From the NCBI GenBank assembly GCA_937907165.1, contig CALCUH010000160.1, forward strand, positions 1-5,692: a stretch of DNA of 5,692 bases, given 5' to 3'. Each line of letters opens with the position of its first letter. Within the stretch, counting starts at the first letter, position 1. Positions 1 to 5,156 of the stretch are shown piece by piece. The translations under genes and the position numbers were made by a program. Source of the DNA: an uncultured Bacteroidales bacterium. Its GTDB lineage: Bacteria > Bacteroidota > Bacteroidia > Bacteroidales > Paludibacteraceae. The notes under the pieces were generated by a model that did no database searches, was not told the origin of the DNA, and saw nothing but the letters and a program-made list of their open reading frames with translations.

Positions 1-14
1 TATCCCCCATCAAA

Positions 15-31
15 CAACCCCAGAGGGGTTG
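15..31. repeat. Perfect 7-bp inverted repeat (GC-rich hairpin)
   Basis: The arms CAACCCC and GGGGTTG are separated by a 3-nt AGA loop, so either strand could form a stable small hairpin. Read on the minus strand it is followed by a short TTTG rather than a real U-tract, so it would at best be a weak terminator. It may also belong to the leader of a gene beyond the left edge of the window. No role can be assigned from sequence alone. Confidence 0.5.
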
Positions 32-83
32 CACATAACATAGAATGCGATTATTGTGTATTATAATTATATAATATATTTTT

Positions 84-99
84 CGCAAAAGGTTTTGCG
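84..99. repeat. Perfect inverted repeat CGCAAAA-GG-TTTTGCG
   Basis: Two 7-nt arms are separated by only two bases, so as RNA the innermost pair must open to form a 4-nt loop. Neither strand has a U-tract after the stem, so it is not a typical terminator. A protein-binding palindrome or a stem in a short transcript are alternatives. It sits next to an AT-rich stretch (about 50-82) that could hold promoter elements. Confidence 0.45.
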
Positions 100-112
100 G
101 ACACTAATACAA

Positions 113-154
113 AAAAATCCGCGACATCCATTCCTGTGGGTGCTGCGGATTTTT
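113..154 (-). terminator. Strong intrinsic terminator after the M48-TerB gene
   Basis: The arms AAAAATCCGC (113-122) and GCGGATTTTT (145-154) pair perfectly over 10 bp. Inside them CATCCA and TGGGTG extend the stem with one G-U pair. On the minus strand the stem ends in a U-run, 14 bases beyond the stop codon of the M48-TerB gene, so it probably ends the leftward operon. The outer arms are A-run/T-run symmetric, so it could also stop rightward transcription. Confidence 0.85.
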
Positions 155-168
155 ATTAGCCTAAAGCA

Positions 169-1383
169 TTATCTCAAACCTTCGTAGCTTGGCGTGAATC
201 CTTGTTGGATGGCGCTGGCGAAGTAGTGGGCGATCTCTTTGCGCGAGTAGCCGAGAACGTTCTCTCCGATGTTGTAGAGTAGTTCGATCTCTTTCTTGTC
301 GAATCGTTTGTCGGCGATGATGATGCCCATGATGTAGAGCAACATGGTGTCTCTGAGTGTAGGGTCTAACTCCAAAATCTTTGAAACTGACTCTTCGAAC
401 TTCTCGCTGACGTCCTGTTTGGAGAGTTCCTCGATGTATTGGATCGGGAAAATCTGCAGGGCGGCAAGGCTGTCTAAGATTTGGTCGGTCTCGTTCGCGT
501 CTATCGCTCCGTCGCAGGATGCCACGATGAGACCCGCCGTCGCGATGAATATGGATAGATTGCGGTCCAACTCCGAACTGCGCACCTTGAGGAGGATGTT
601 GATCAGACTCTCCATCTTTTCGGTCAGCTCCTTGTCGCTCTTCGCTTTAGAGAAGAGATGGATCGCCTCCACGCGTATCGGGTTGATCGGATGGTCGTCG
701 CAGCTCAATCCCTCTTCCTCTTTGAAGTATTTGAGACGTTTGTTGTTCTCTTCGATGAATGATTCGAAGTCGATGCCCATCTTGTCGAAATCCAAGCCGG
801 ATGACATCTTGAAGAAGGCTGAGATGCAGACGTTCAGATTGCCTGTCGCCATGTATCCGTAACGGTCTGCCACCAACTCCGCCAATTGTTGCCAGAGCCT
901 GATTTTGTGTAGCAGCAGCACCGGAATCTCTCCGTCTTGGAAGACGAACGTCACAAGGTTCAGAAGTCTGGCGTCTTGGTTGATGAGGTGGCCTAACTCG
1001 TGGCCGATGACGAACTTCAGCTCTTCGTCGGTCATCAGTTGGATGAGCGCTGAGTTGATGTTGATGATGTGCGCCTCGTCTTTGTCCTGCGCCATGATGG
1101 CGAACGCGTTGACTTCGGAGTTGCCTGTGATGTAGAAATCCACCTTCTCTTTGAATCCGAGCTTCTCTTTCACCTCCTCGAAGAGGTTGTTGAAACGTTT
1201 CAGCAGTTTCTCGTCCACCTTGATGCTATGGCCCTCTAAGGAGTCTTTCCAGTAGTTCTGCTTGGATGGTATGCGTGTCGCTTTGATGATCTCTTTGATG
1301 ACGTCTCCCTGCATCGATTTGTAAATCTGCTCGAAGAGGTCTTTCTCCAACTTAATGGAGGGGCTTAATTGCTTTGATGACAT
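169..1383 (-). CDS. M48-type zinc metallopeptidase fused to a C-terminal TerB-like domain
   Basis: This is a 404-residue protein with two recognisable parts. Residues about 55-245 are an M48-like metallopeptidase: the zinc motif HELGH is at 128-132 (catalytic E129), a downstream E169-x3-D173 element can supply the third ligand, and a late D-H-P (230-232) resembles the conserved HP element of M48 enzymes. Residues about 272-395 look like a TerB/tellurite-resistance-type helical domain, with paired acidic motifs DGAIDANE (291-298) and D358...D362-x2-E365. No signal peptide or membrane segment is visible, so unlike HtpX or Ste24 it should be soluble and cytoplasmic. The ATG start lies 39 bp after the HD-domain gene, so the two are probably co-transcribed, and a strong terminator follows the stop. 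By family this is presumably a protein quality-control or stress protease, with TerB as a sensing or scaffold part. The substrate is unknown. Confidence is high for the protease call and moderate for TerB. Confidence 0.85.
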   Translation of the reverse strand: MSSKQLSPSIKLEKDLFEQIYKSMQGDVIKEIIKATRIPSKQNYWKDSLEGHSIKVDEKLLKRFNNLFEEVKEKLGFKEKVDFYITGNSEVNAFAIMAQDKDEAHIININSALIQLMTDEELKFVIGHELGHLINQDARLLNLVTFVFQDGEIPVLLLHKIRLWQQLAELVADRYGYMATGNLNVCISAFFKMSSGLDFDKMGIDFESFIEENNKRLKYFKEEEGLSCDDHPINPIRVEAIHLFSKAKSDKELTEKMESLINILLKVRSSELDRNLSIFIATAGLIVASCDGAIDANETDQILDSLAALQIFPIQYIEELSKQDVSEKFEESVSKILELDPTLRDTMLLYIMGIIIADKRFDKKEIELLYNIGENVLGYSRKEIAHYFASAIQQGFTPSYEGLR

Positions 1384-1422
1384 GGTATGTTTTTTTATAA
1401 TGATATTATTTATTTCCCTCGT

Positions 1423-2049
1423 TTATAGTTCGTCCAATTCCTCTCCGCTGCGTTCCATGATGGTGGCGGCGAGTCCGTCGGCCGTTTGTACGATGGTGAC
1501 TAGCGGATAGAGCTTGCGGGAGGTGTCGTAGCACCTTTCGTCCTCGTAACTATCTTTGTTCACGCCCCACGCTCCCATGTGCCAGCGGATGGCGAGCATC
1601 TCGGCGTCTGTCAGTTCCAGCCCCGCGCAAAGGATGAGGATGACCGATTTCTCTCCGTGTCCCATCGGAAAGTTTTTGTAGGAGACGGTATATCCTTCCA
1701 CGTCTTCCCATACGCCGATGGCGTTCTTGCGTTTCTTTGCGGAACGTTTGTAGATATCCGCCTTGCAGACGTCGTGCAGCAGGCTCGCGATGATGACGCT
1801 TTCGCGGCTCACCTCTTTCTCGAGCGAAGGCTCCAGCTTCTTCATTCCTTCCCATACGGCGAGCGCCGCTTTGCAAGTGTTGAGCGAGTGTTCTGCAAGT
1901 CCGCCCTCCACGTTGAGGTGGTGGTTGACCGAAGCGGGCGCTTCGAAAAATCCGTTGCCTTCCAACTCTTCTATCATATCTTCGACTCCGTCTCTTCCTG
2001 TCGAGCGGAGAAGCTCTTCGAATTCGGCTTTGTTCTTTTCTTTATCCAT
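1423..2049 (-). CDS. HD-domain phosphohydrolase (YhaM-like HD core)
   Basis: This 208-residue soluble protein is built almost entirely of an HD metal-dependent phosphohydrolase core. Visible metal-site candidates in order are H54 (in GGLAEHSLNT), the H92-D93 doublet (in ASLLHDVCKAD), H131 (in GHGEKS), H157 (in AIRWHMG) and D191 (in QTADGLA). The spacing and wording resemble the HD part of YhaM-type 3'-5' exoribonucleases and stand-alone HD hydrolases, but the N-terminal OB-fold of YhaM is absent. A nucleotide or small phosphoester substrate is therefore more likely than long RNA. The ATG start has a 47-bp AT-rich gap from the AlkZ-related gene upstream and a 39-bp gap to the M48-TerB gene downstream, so it is probably in one operon. 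HD activity is known for the family. The substrate here is not inferable. Confidence 0.85.
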   Translation of the reverse strand: MDKEKNKAEFEELLRSTGRDGVEDMIEELEGNGFFEAPASVNHHLNVEGGLAEHSLNTCKAALAVWEGMKKLEPSLEKEVSRESVIIASLLHDVCKADIYKRSAKKRKNAIGVWEDVEGYTVSYKNFPMGHGEKSVILILCAGLELTDAEMLAIRWHMGAWGVNKDSYEDERCYDTSRKLYPLVTIVQTADGLAATIMERSGEELDEL

Positions 2050-2096
2050 AATCGTTTACTGTTTATCGAGTCTTTTTATACATAAGATATTGATAA

Positions 2097-2768
2097 TCAT
2101 TTTAATATTCTATCAATCTGCTTGTCGGAAGCGTGCGGCAGAATCTTTCGGAGATGTTCCGCCATCCGTTCGTAGGATTCTTCCGGCGTCCTGTCGCAGC
2201 GGCAGCTACTTTTTCCGTACAGTGCCTCTGGCGTGCTGAGCAATGACCAACCCCAGCCGTATTTTTTACCATGCTTGTCGGTCGGATAGACGAAGTCCTC
2301 CGTGACGATGCGGCAAGCCATTTCCAGACGGGTGATGTGTCCGTCGAACGTGGAGCGCATCTTCGGACCGGTGAAGCCGCAAGCCGCTCTGAGTTCTCTC
2401 GTGATGAGGCTACCGTTGGTTCGTAGGGTGGTGAGGATGGCCTCCTCGACGGTGCCCGGTTCGGGAGCGGGGTTCTTGCTGCGTCGGTAATTGCAGAAGT
2501 CGGGCCACCACTCCTTGCTGATGAAGCCTGCTTTTTTGTTGAAGAATTTGCCATAGGGGCAACCCATCTCGGTGACGACCGTTCCTTTCCACTCCCATAG
2601 CCTCCACTCCCAGCTTCCGTCTGGGAAGACGTTGTAGCGGCAATCGTCGTCCACCACCTCGTCGGCGGAGAACCCTTCGATGCCGCTCTCCAGCAGGGGA
2701 AGGAACCCGATCTCATCGATTAGGGTCATGAGTTGGTCGTCTGTATGGATTTCACGAAATAGGCGCAT
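2097..2768 (-). CDS. AlkZ-related protein (winged-helix, short stand-alone form)
   Basis: I recognise this as the roughly 220-residue AlkZ-related family common in Bacteroidota. The N-terminal part is rich in Trp and acidic residues (FSADEVVDDDCRY at 33-45, then W53, W55, W58, W60 and WWPDF at 87-91). A winged-helix-like segment follows (about 105-175, with GSLITRELRAACGF and KYGWGW nearby), and the C-terminus is helical. AlkZ/YcaQ enzymes are DNA glycosylases that unhook crosslinks through a QxQ motif. No QxQ motif is present here and the protein is far shorter, so glycosylase activity is doubtful and DNA binding is the safer inference. I chose the ATG at 2766-2768 (MRLFREIH) because it begins the family-like sequence. 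An in-frame ATG at 2894 would add 42 hydrophobic residues and overlap the hydrolase gene by 43 nt. ACGGAG abuts the chosen ATG and a second GGAG lies farther upstream. Confidence 0.65.
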   Translation of the reverse strand: MRLFREIHTDDQLMTLIDEIGFLPLLESGIEGFSADEVVDDDCRYNVFPDGSWEWRLWEWKGTVVTEMGCPYGKFFNKKAGFISKEWWPDFCNYRRSKNPAPEPGTVEEAILTTLRTNGSLITRELRAACGFTGPKMRSTFDGHITRLEMACRIVTEDFVYPTDKHGKKYGWGWSLLSTPEALYGKSSCRCDRTPEESYERMAEHLRKILPHASDKQIDRILK

Positions 2769-2851
2769 CTCCGTTAAATTTTTTTCTCCGCTAAGGTAAT
2801 CATAAATTTTGTAGAACCACAGGAAAAGGAGTATATCGGTGATGGAACGGC

Positions 2852-3442
2852 CTAAAAAGTTCCTAACATCTTTTTGACCAGCGGAGCGTGCCACTCTTTC
2901 ACCTCCTCCGCATTGGGTGTGTGGGCGCCCGGAAAATGGAAGGAATGCGAGTAGTGCTCGAGGAAGAGAGGCTCGAAGTGGGCGACGGGATCCTGCTCTC
3001 CGAAGATGCCCCAGACCTTTCCCTTCATGGTTGGGTCGATGGCGTCGAACTGAATCTCCTCGTAGGCTTGGAACTCACGGATGAGCGGCTCGTCGATGAC
3101 GAAGTTTTGGTTGCCGTCCGCCCGTGGTGATTTGTACTGGTGCGCCCCGATGCGGACGTTTAGGAACTCCGTCATCTTGAAGTGCGGATTGCCTAACAAG
3201 GCGGGGATTTTCAGTTCGGAAGCGAGCATTTGGGCGTAGAAGGAGCCACAACTGTTGCCGACCAATAGGTCGGGTTTCTCTTCCAGAGAGAGGTTGCGGA
3301 TGAGTCTCAGCGCCGCTTCGGGATGAATGGGGAGGTCGGGGGTGAGCACCGTCGCTTCTCCTTCCAGTTCTTTCTTCAAGGCTAATGCGGGAACGCAACT
3401 TCCGCTAGCGAAAAATCCGTGTAGAAATATTATCTTCTTCAA
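2852..3442 (-). CDS. Alpha/beta hydrolase, YqiA/UPF0227-like esterase
   Basis: This 196-residue single-domain serine hydrolase has the oxyanion-hole motif LHGF at 7-10, directly after the first strand. The nucleophile elbow is GNSCG (62-66, S64), the acid is likely D151 in GEQDPV, and the histidine is likely H174 in PGAH. This compact layout, with the HGF at the very N-terminus and a D-P element before the acid (136-137), matches E. coli YqiA (UPF0227), a small esterase with short-chain ester activity. The start is TTG at 3440-3442. An in-frame stop lies 12 nt further up and no ATG precedes the HGF motif, so a rare start codon is the best reading. The leader is very AT-rich with no Shine-Dalgarno site. 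The gene ends 83 bp before the chosen start of the AlkZ-related gene. Its 5' region adjoins the macro-gene relic, so its original promoter or operon link may have been disturbed. The natural substrate is unknown. Confidence 0.85.
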   Translation of the reverse strand: MKKIIFLHGFFASGSCVPALALKKELEGEATVLTPDLPIHPEAALRLIRNLSLEEKPDLLVGNSCGSFYAQMLASELKIPALLGNPHFKMTEFLNVRIGAHQYKSPRADGNQNFVIDEPLIREFQAYEEIQFDAIDPTMKGKVWGIFGEQDPVAHFEPLFLEHYSHSFHFPGAHTPNAEEVKEWHAPLVKKMLGTF

Positions 3443-3478
3443 TTTAATAAATTAATAATTAATGTTTTATGTAAAAAC

Positions 3479-3520
3479 TTATGATAGAAGCACTTTCACG
3501 AACGCTTCGGGCATGCAGAT
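3479..3520 (-). pseudogene. Orphan 3' tail of a macro-like (A1S_2505) gene
   Basis: Read on the minus strand this stretch encodes ICMPEAFVKVLLS followed by TAA. It closely matches residues 125-135 of the intact macro-like protein upstream of hipB (ICLPEVFVKIL), with 8 of 11 identical. An in-frame TAA lies one codon before the match (3524-3526) and similarity stops abruptly there, so this is not a gene but a displaced or duplicated gene end. It lies beyond the hipBST block and immediately before the hydrolase gene. The likely reading is that it is the original 3' end of the macro-like gene, cut off when the toxin-antitoxin block was inserted. A deleted second paralogue is the alternative. Confidence 0.75.
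3494..3520 (-). repeat. Distal copy of the 27-bp direct repeat flanking hipBST
   Basis: These 27 bases match 5160-5186 in the same orientation at 24 of 27 positions. The mismatches are at 3497, 3504 and 3514. The match has a sharp edge at 3520/3521 and fades on the other side within coding-like sequence. It contains CGAA-CGC-TTCG, a small inverted repeat preserved in the other copy as CGAA-CAC-TTCG. It may be an attachment-site-like core; no recombinase gene is in the window. Confidence 0.7.
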
Positions 3521-3591
3521 GTGTTAAGTGCTCATTTTTCAAAAAGGGAAGTCATGTGATTTCAGAATTCAAGGCTATCCATAAATGGTGA

Positions 3592-4527
3592 CTAAATGCC
3601 TATCCTTTTTGCAAGCAAAGCCTTGTAGTCTCTCTTCATCTGCTCGTCCAGAAAAGAAGAATCGATGAAATCACAAAATGTAGGATAGAGTTTGGTATAT
3701 TTCTTTTTCAGATTGGTGAACACTTTTGCCGTAATGCCGCAACTCTCGAAAGCTGTTTCAAAATCAGCATCCTTGAGCTTCTTTTTCTTCCCATTTAGCG
3801 TAAGGGCAAGCTCTTCTTCGTCCGCAGGATTGGCTATGGCCACATTCAGCAGATCGTATGCGGGAGTAAGACATACATCATCAGCGGGCTGATACAGAGA
3901 GAAGTTCTTCAGATGCATATCGTTGTTGCCTGTCAGCCATGAGAAATAGACTATTTCAAGGAAGTTGGTCACATCCATCTGAGGGTTAGACGAATACTTC
4001 CTTATAGCCTTGGCTATCTGTTCGTATGAACTTTTGTATTTGTGCTCCGTCTGACGTTCGGTCAGCTGGCACATGTCTTCCATTGCCACCTTCTCTCCGT
4101 CTTTCGTCCTGTCAATTCTTCGGGTAATATATCCAAGTGAATCATCCTTCATTCTGATGAGAGAGTGAGGAACGTGTCTGATTTTTGCCAAATCCGCCAG
4201 ATGCATAGTCAAATCTTCGTTTTCTGGAAGCTGACGGAATTTGTCGGATTGTGGCTTGAAGATATAATCGCCCCACAGACCCACAATAGTCAGTTTCTGG
4301 CTCTCCCTATGCTTGTCCAGATGAAGCGACAATTTGGGCTGTACTCCTGTTAGTGTTGTCTGTGATCGGATGATTTGTCCGGCCAGCGCATCCATCTCGT
4401 CCCTTGCGTAATCCAGTGACGGGGCAACGGAAGTTCCGAAAAACTTCTTCGCACATTTGTTATGGAAATCGATCTCTCCATGAGCCAATTCCTTATAGCA
4501 ATAGAGACACTTACTCATTTCCTTCAT
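3592..4527 (-). CDS. hipT: HipT-like serine/threonine kinase toxin (HipA C-terminal domain, split form)
   Basis: This 311-residue protein covers the kinase part of HipA without the N-terminal subdomain, which the preceding gene encodes. Visible motifs are a Gly-rich loop region TLTGVQPK (58-65), an ATP-site lysine in YIFKPQ (K91), the catalytic loop GNNDMHLKNF with D203, and a metal-binding D225 in LTPAYDLL. By family it should phosphorylate a protein target and arrest growth. E. coli HipA modifies GltX and EPEC HipT modifies TrpS; the target here is unknown. The N-terminus carries a C7-x2-C10...H22-x2-C25 motif that looks like a small zinc site. Two ATGs compete: 4527 (used here, 17-nt overlap with hipS) and 4518 (MSKCLYCY, 8-nt overlap, AAGGA one base upstream). 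Either gives translational coupling to hipS. GC looks lower than in the flanking genes. The hipT symbol denotes architecture, not a proven target. Confidence 0.88.
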   Translation of the reverse strand: MKEMSKCLYCYKELAHGEIDFHNKCAKKFFGTSVAPSLDYARDEMDALAGQIIRSQTTLTGVQPKLSLHLDKHRESQKLTIVGLWGDYIFKPQSDKFRQLPENEDLTMHLADLAKIRHVPHSLIRMKDDSLGYITRRIDRTKDGEKVAMEDMCQLTERQTEHKYKSSYEQIAKAIRKYSSNPQMDVTNFLEIVYFSWLTGNNDMHLKNFSLYQPADDVCLTPAYDLLNVAIANPADEEELALTLNGKKKKLKDADFETAFESCGITAKVFTNLKKKYTKLYPTFCDFIDSSFLDEQMKRDYKALLAKRIGI

Positions 4528-4843
4528 TATTTACCGGTTCTACACTAACGGCGCCGATGCAATCCTTGCAGCATAACAGAAGAAGCTCATAGCGATCTAG
4601 CTCACTGATGTCGGTATTTCTCAGTGCCACATCCAGCAGCCATCCTTCCGGAATCAGCCCGTCAAAGAAAGGGAATAGGATAGGGGATTTGTAGGGTTTG
4701 TCGCTGAGCGGCAATGTCAAGCTGACAGCGGTAGGGGAGTCCGATGCCAGATATTCCGTGTCATAAGTGAACTCATAACCCTCGTCGGTCTCCTTCAGAA
4801 GACCGGCTTTCCTTCCCTTGAATCTGATTAAGGCAGTTTTCAT
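4511..4843 (-). CDS. hipS: HipS-like protein (HipA N-terminal subdomain, probable antitoxin)
   Basis: This 110-residue protein matches only the N-terminal subdomain of HipA. It has an opening strand region with G-x2-AG-L (10-15), the signature FPFFDGLIPEGWLL (57-70) and the family ending DCIGAVSVEP (94-103). In the EPEC tripartite system HipS neutralises the HipT kinase by inserting a conserved Trp into its active site. W68, in the EGW of the signature, is the natural candidate for that residue here. The ATG overlaps the hipB stop as ATGA, with a good GGGAG seven bases upstream inside hipB. The gene ends inside the start of hipT. This is not a broken HipA: the reading-frame change coincides with a proper start codon and a distinct Cys-rich N-terminus on the kinase. 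An antitoxin role is inferred from the hipBST precedent. Confidence 0.85.
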   Translation of the reverse strand: MKTALIRFKGRKAGLLKETDEGYEFTYDTEYLASDSPTAVSLTLPLSDKPYKSPILFPFFDGLIPEGWLLDVALRNTDISELDRYELLLLCCKDCIGAVSVEPVNNEGNE

Positions 4844-5052
4844 TTCTTATCTCCCTTCTTTTGAGGCACCAGCTCGTAATCGAATAATGCGAAGACTTGG
4901 ACCACCTTGTCCATTCGGACAGTAGCTTTGCCTTGTTCTAGTTCTCGGACGAAATTTAGTCCCACACCAGACTTCGTAGCCAGGTCAACCTGAGTCATTC
5001 CATTCTCTTTTCGGAGCATCTTCAGTTTTGTCGCTATTGAATTTGTTGCCAT
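4840..5052 (-). CDS. hipB: HipB-like XRE-family HTH autorepressor
   Basis: This 70-residue protein is a single XRE/Cro-type helix-turn-helix domain. Helices 2-3 span about residues 19-41 (MTQVDLATKSGV through FVRELEQGK) and are followed by TVRMDKVVQVFALFDYEL, typical of HipB relatives. It should bind the three TTACAT-N8-ATGTAA-type palindromes just upstream, repress the hipBST operon and bridge HipS-HipT complexes on DNA. The highly charged tail QKKGDKK is short, without the extended C-terminus of E. coli HipB. The ATG is only 2 bp from operator 1, so bound HipB would block initiation. It overlaps hipS by 4 nt (ATGA). Confidence 0.9.
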   Translation of the reverse strand: MATNSIATKLKMLRKENGMTQVDLATKSGVGLNFVRELEQGKATVRMDKVVQVFALFDYELVPQKKGDKK

Positions 5053-5054
5053 AA

Positions 5055-5074
5055 TTACATTGTTTCGAATGTAA
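5055..5074. promoter_or_regulatory. Operator O1 of hipBST (perfect palindrome)
   Basis: The arms TTACATT and AATGTAA are perfect inverted repeats around a 6-bp spacer GTTTCG, two bases before the hipB start codon. It is the best of three related sites and the most likely HipB binding site. An adjoining ATTTA, shared with O2, extends the repeat to 26 bp. Confidence 0.8.
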
Positions 5075-5095
5075 ATTTACTAAAATAAAATAAAA

Positions 5096-5115
5096 TTACA
5101 TTAGTTCAGATGTAA
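5096..5115. promoter_or_regulatory. Operator O2 of hipBST
   Basis: TTACATT and GATGTAA flank the spacer AGTTCA, with one arm position mismatched against perfect symmetry. It lies exactly 41 bp from O1, about four helical turns, so both sites face the same side of DNA. Over 26 bp (5095-5120) it matches O1 at 22 positions. Confidence 0.78.
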
Positions 5116-5136
5116 ATTTATTATAAAAAAGCATAA

Positions 5137-5156
5137 GTACATCAGTTCGAATGTAA
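5137..5156. promoter_or_regulatory. Operator O3 of hipBST, overlapping the end of the macro-like gene
   Basis: GTACATC and AATGTAA flank the spacer AGTTCG, giving a degenerate left arm and a perfect right arm. It is again exactly 41 bp from O2. It covers the TGA stop (5142-5144) and the last four codons (L-H-S-N) of the macro-like gene, so this coding end and the operator constrain each other. The hipBST promoter is probably between or over O1-O3. I see only loose matches to the Bacteroidota -7 element TAnnTTTG. Confidence 0.7.

Noticed and set aside
8..10. Possible minus-strand ATG at the left edge (continuing out of the window)
   Set aside because: Only about three codons are visible and there is no supporting ribosome-binding site, so a gene cannot be supported.
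344..2239. Plus-strand open frames at 344-862, 905-1135, 1579-2085 and 1763-2239
   Set aside because: They are antisense to the M48-TerB, HD and AlkZ-related genes, have low-complexity Ser/Leu-rich translations and show no recognisable domains.
2769..2894. 42-residue N-terminal extension of the AlkZ-related protein from an in-frame ATG at 2894
   Set aside because: It overlaps the hydrolase coding end by 43 nt, is a hydrophobic stretch unlike the family, and the family-like sequence starts exactly at the ATG at 2766-2768.
3521..3591. Terminator search downstream of hipT
   Set aside because: Only a short TTTTTcAAAAA symmetry and other tiny repeats are present; there is no GC stem with a U-tract, so no terminator is called.
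3592..4843. A hipA gene broken by a frameshift
   Set aside because: The two parts are separated by an orderly stop/start overlap, both have complete domain boundaries, and the kinase begins with its own Cys-rich motif. This matches the known split hipBST layout rather than decay.
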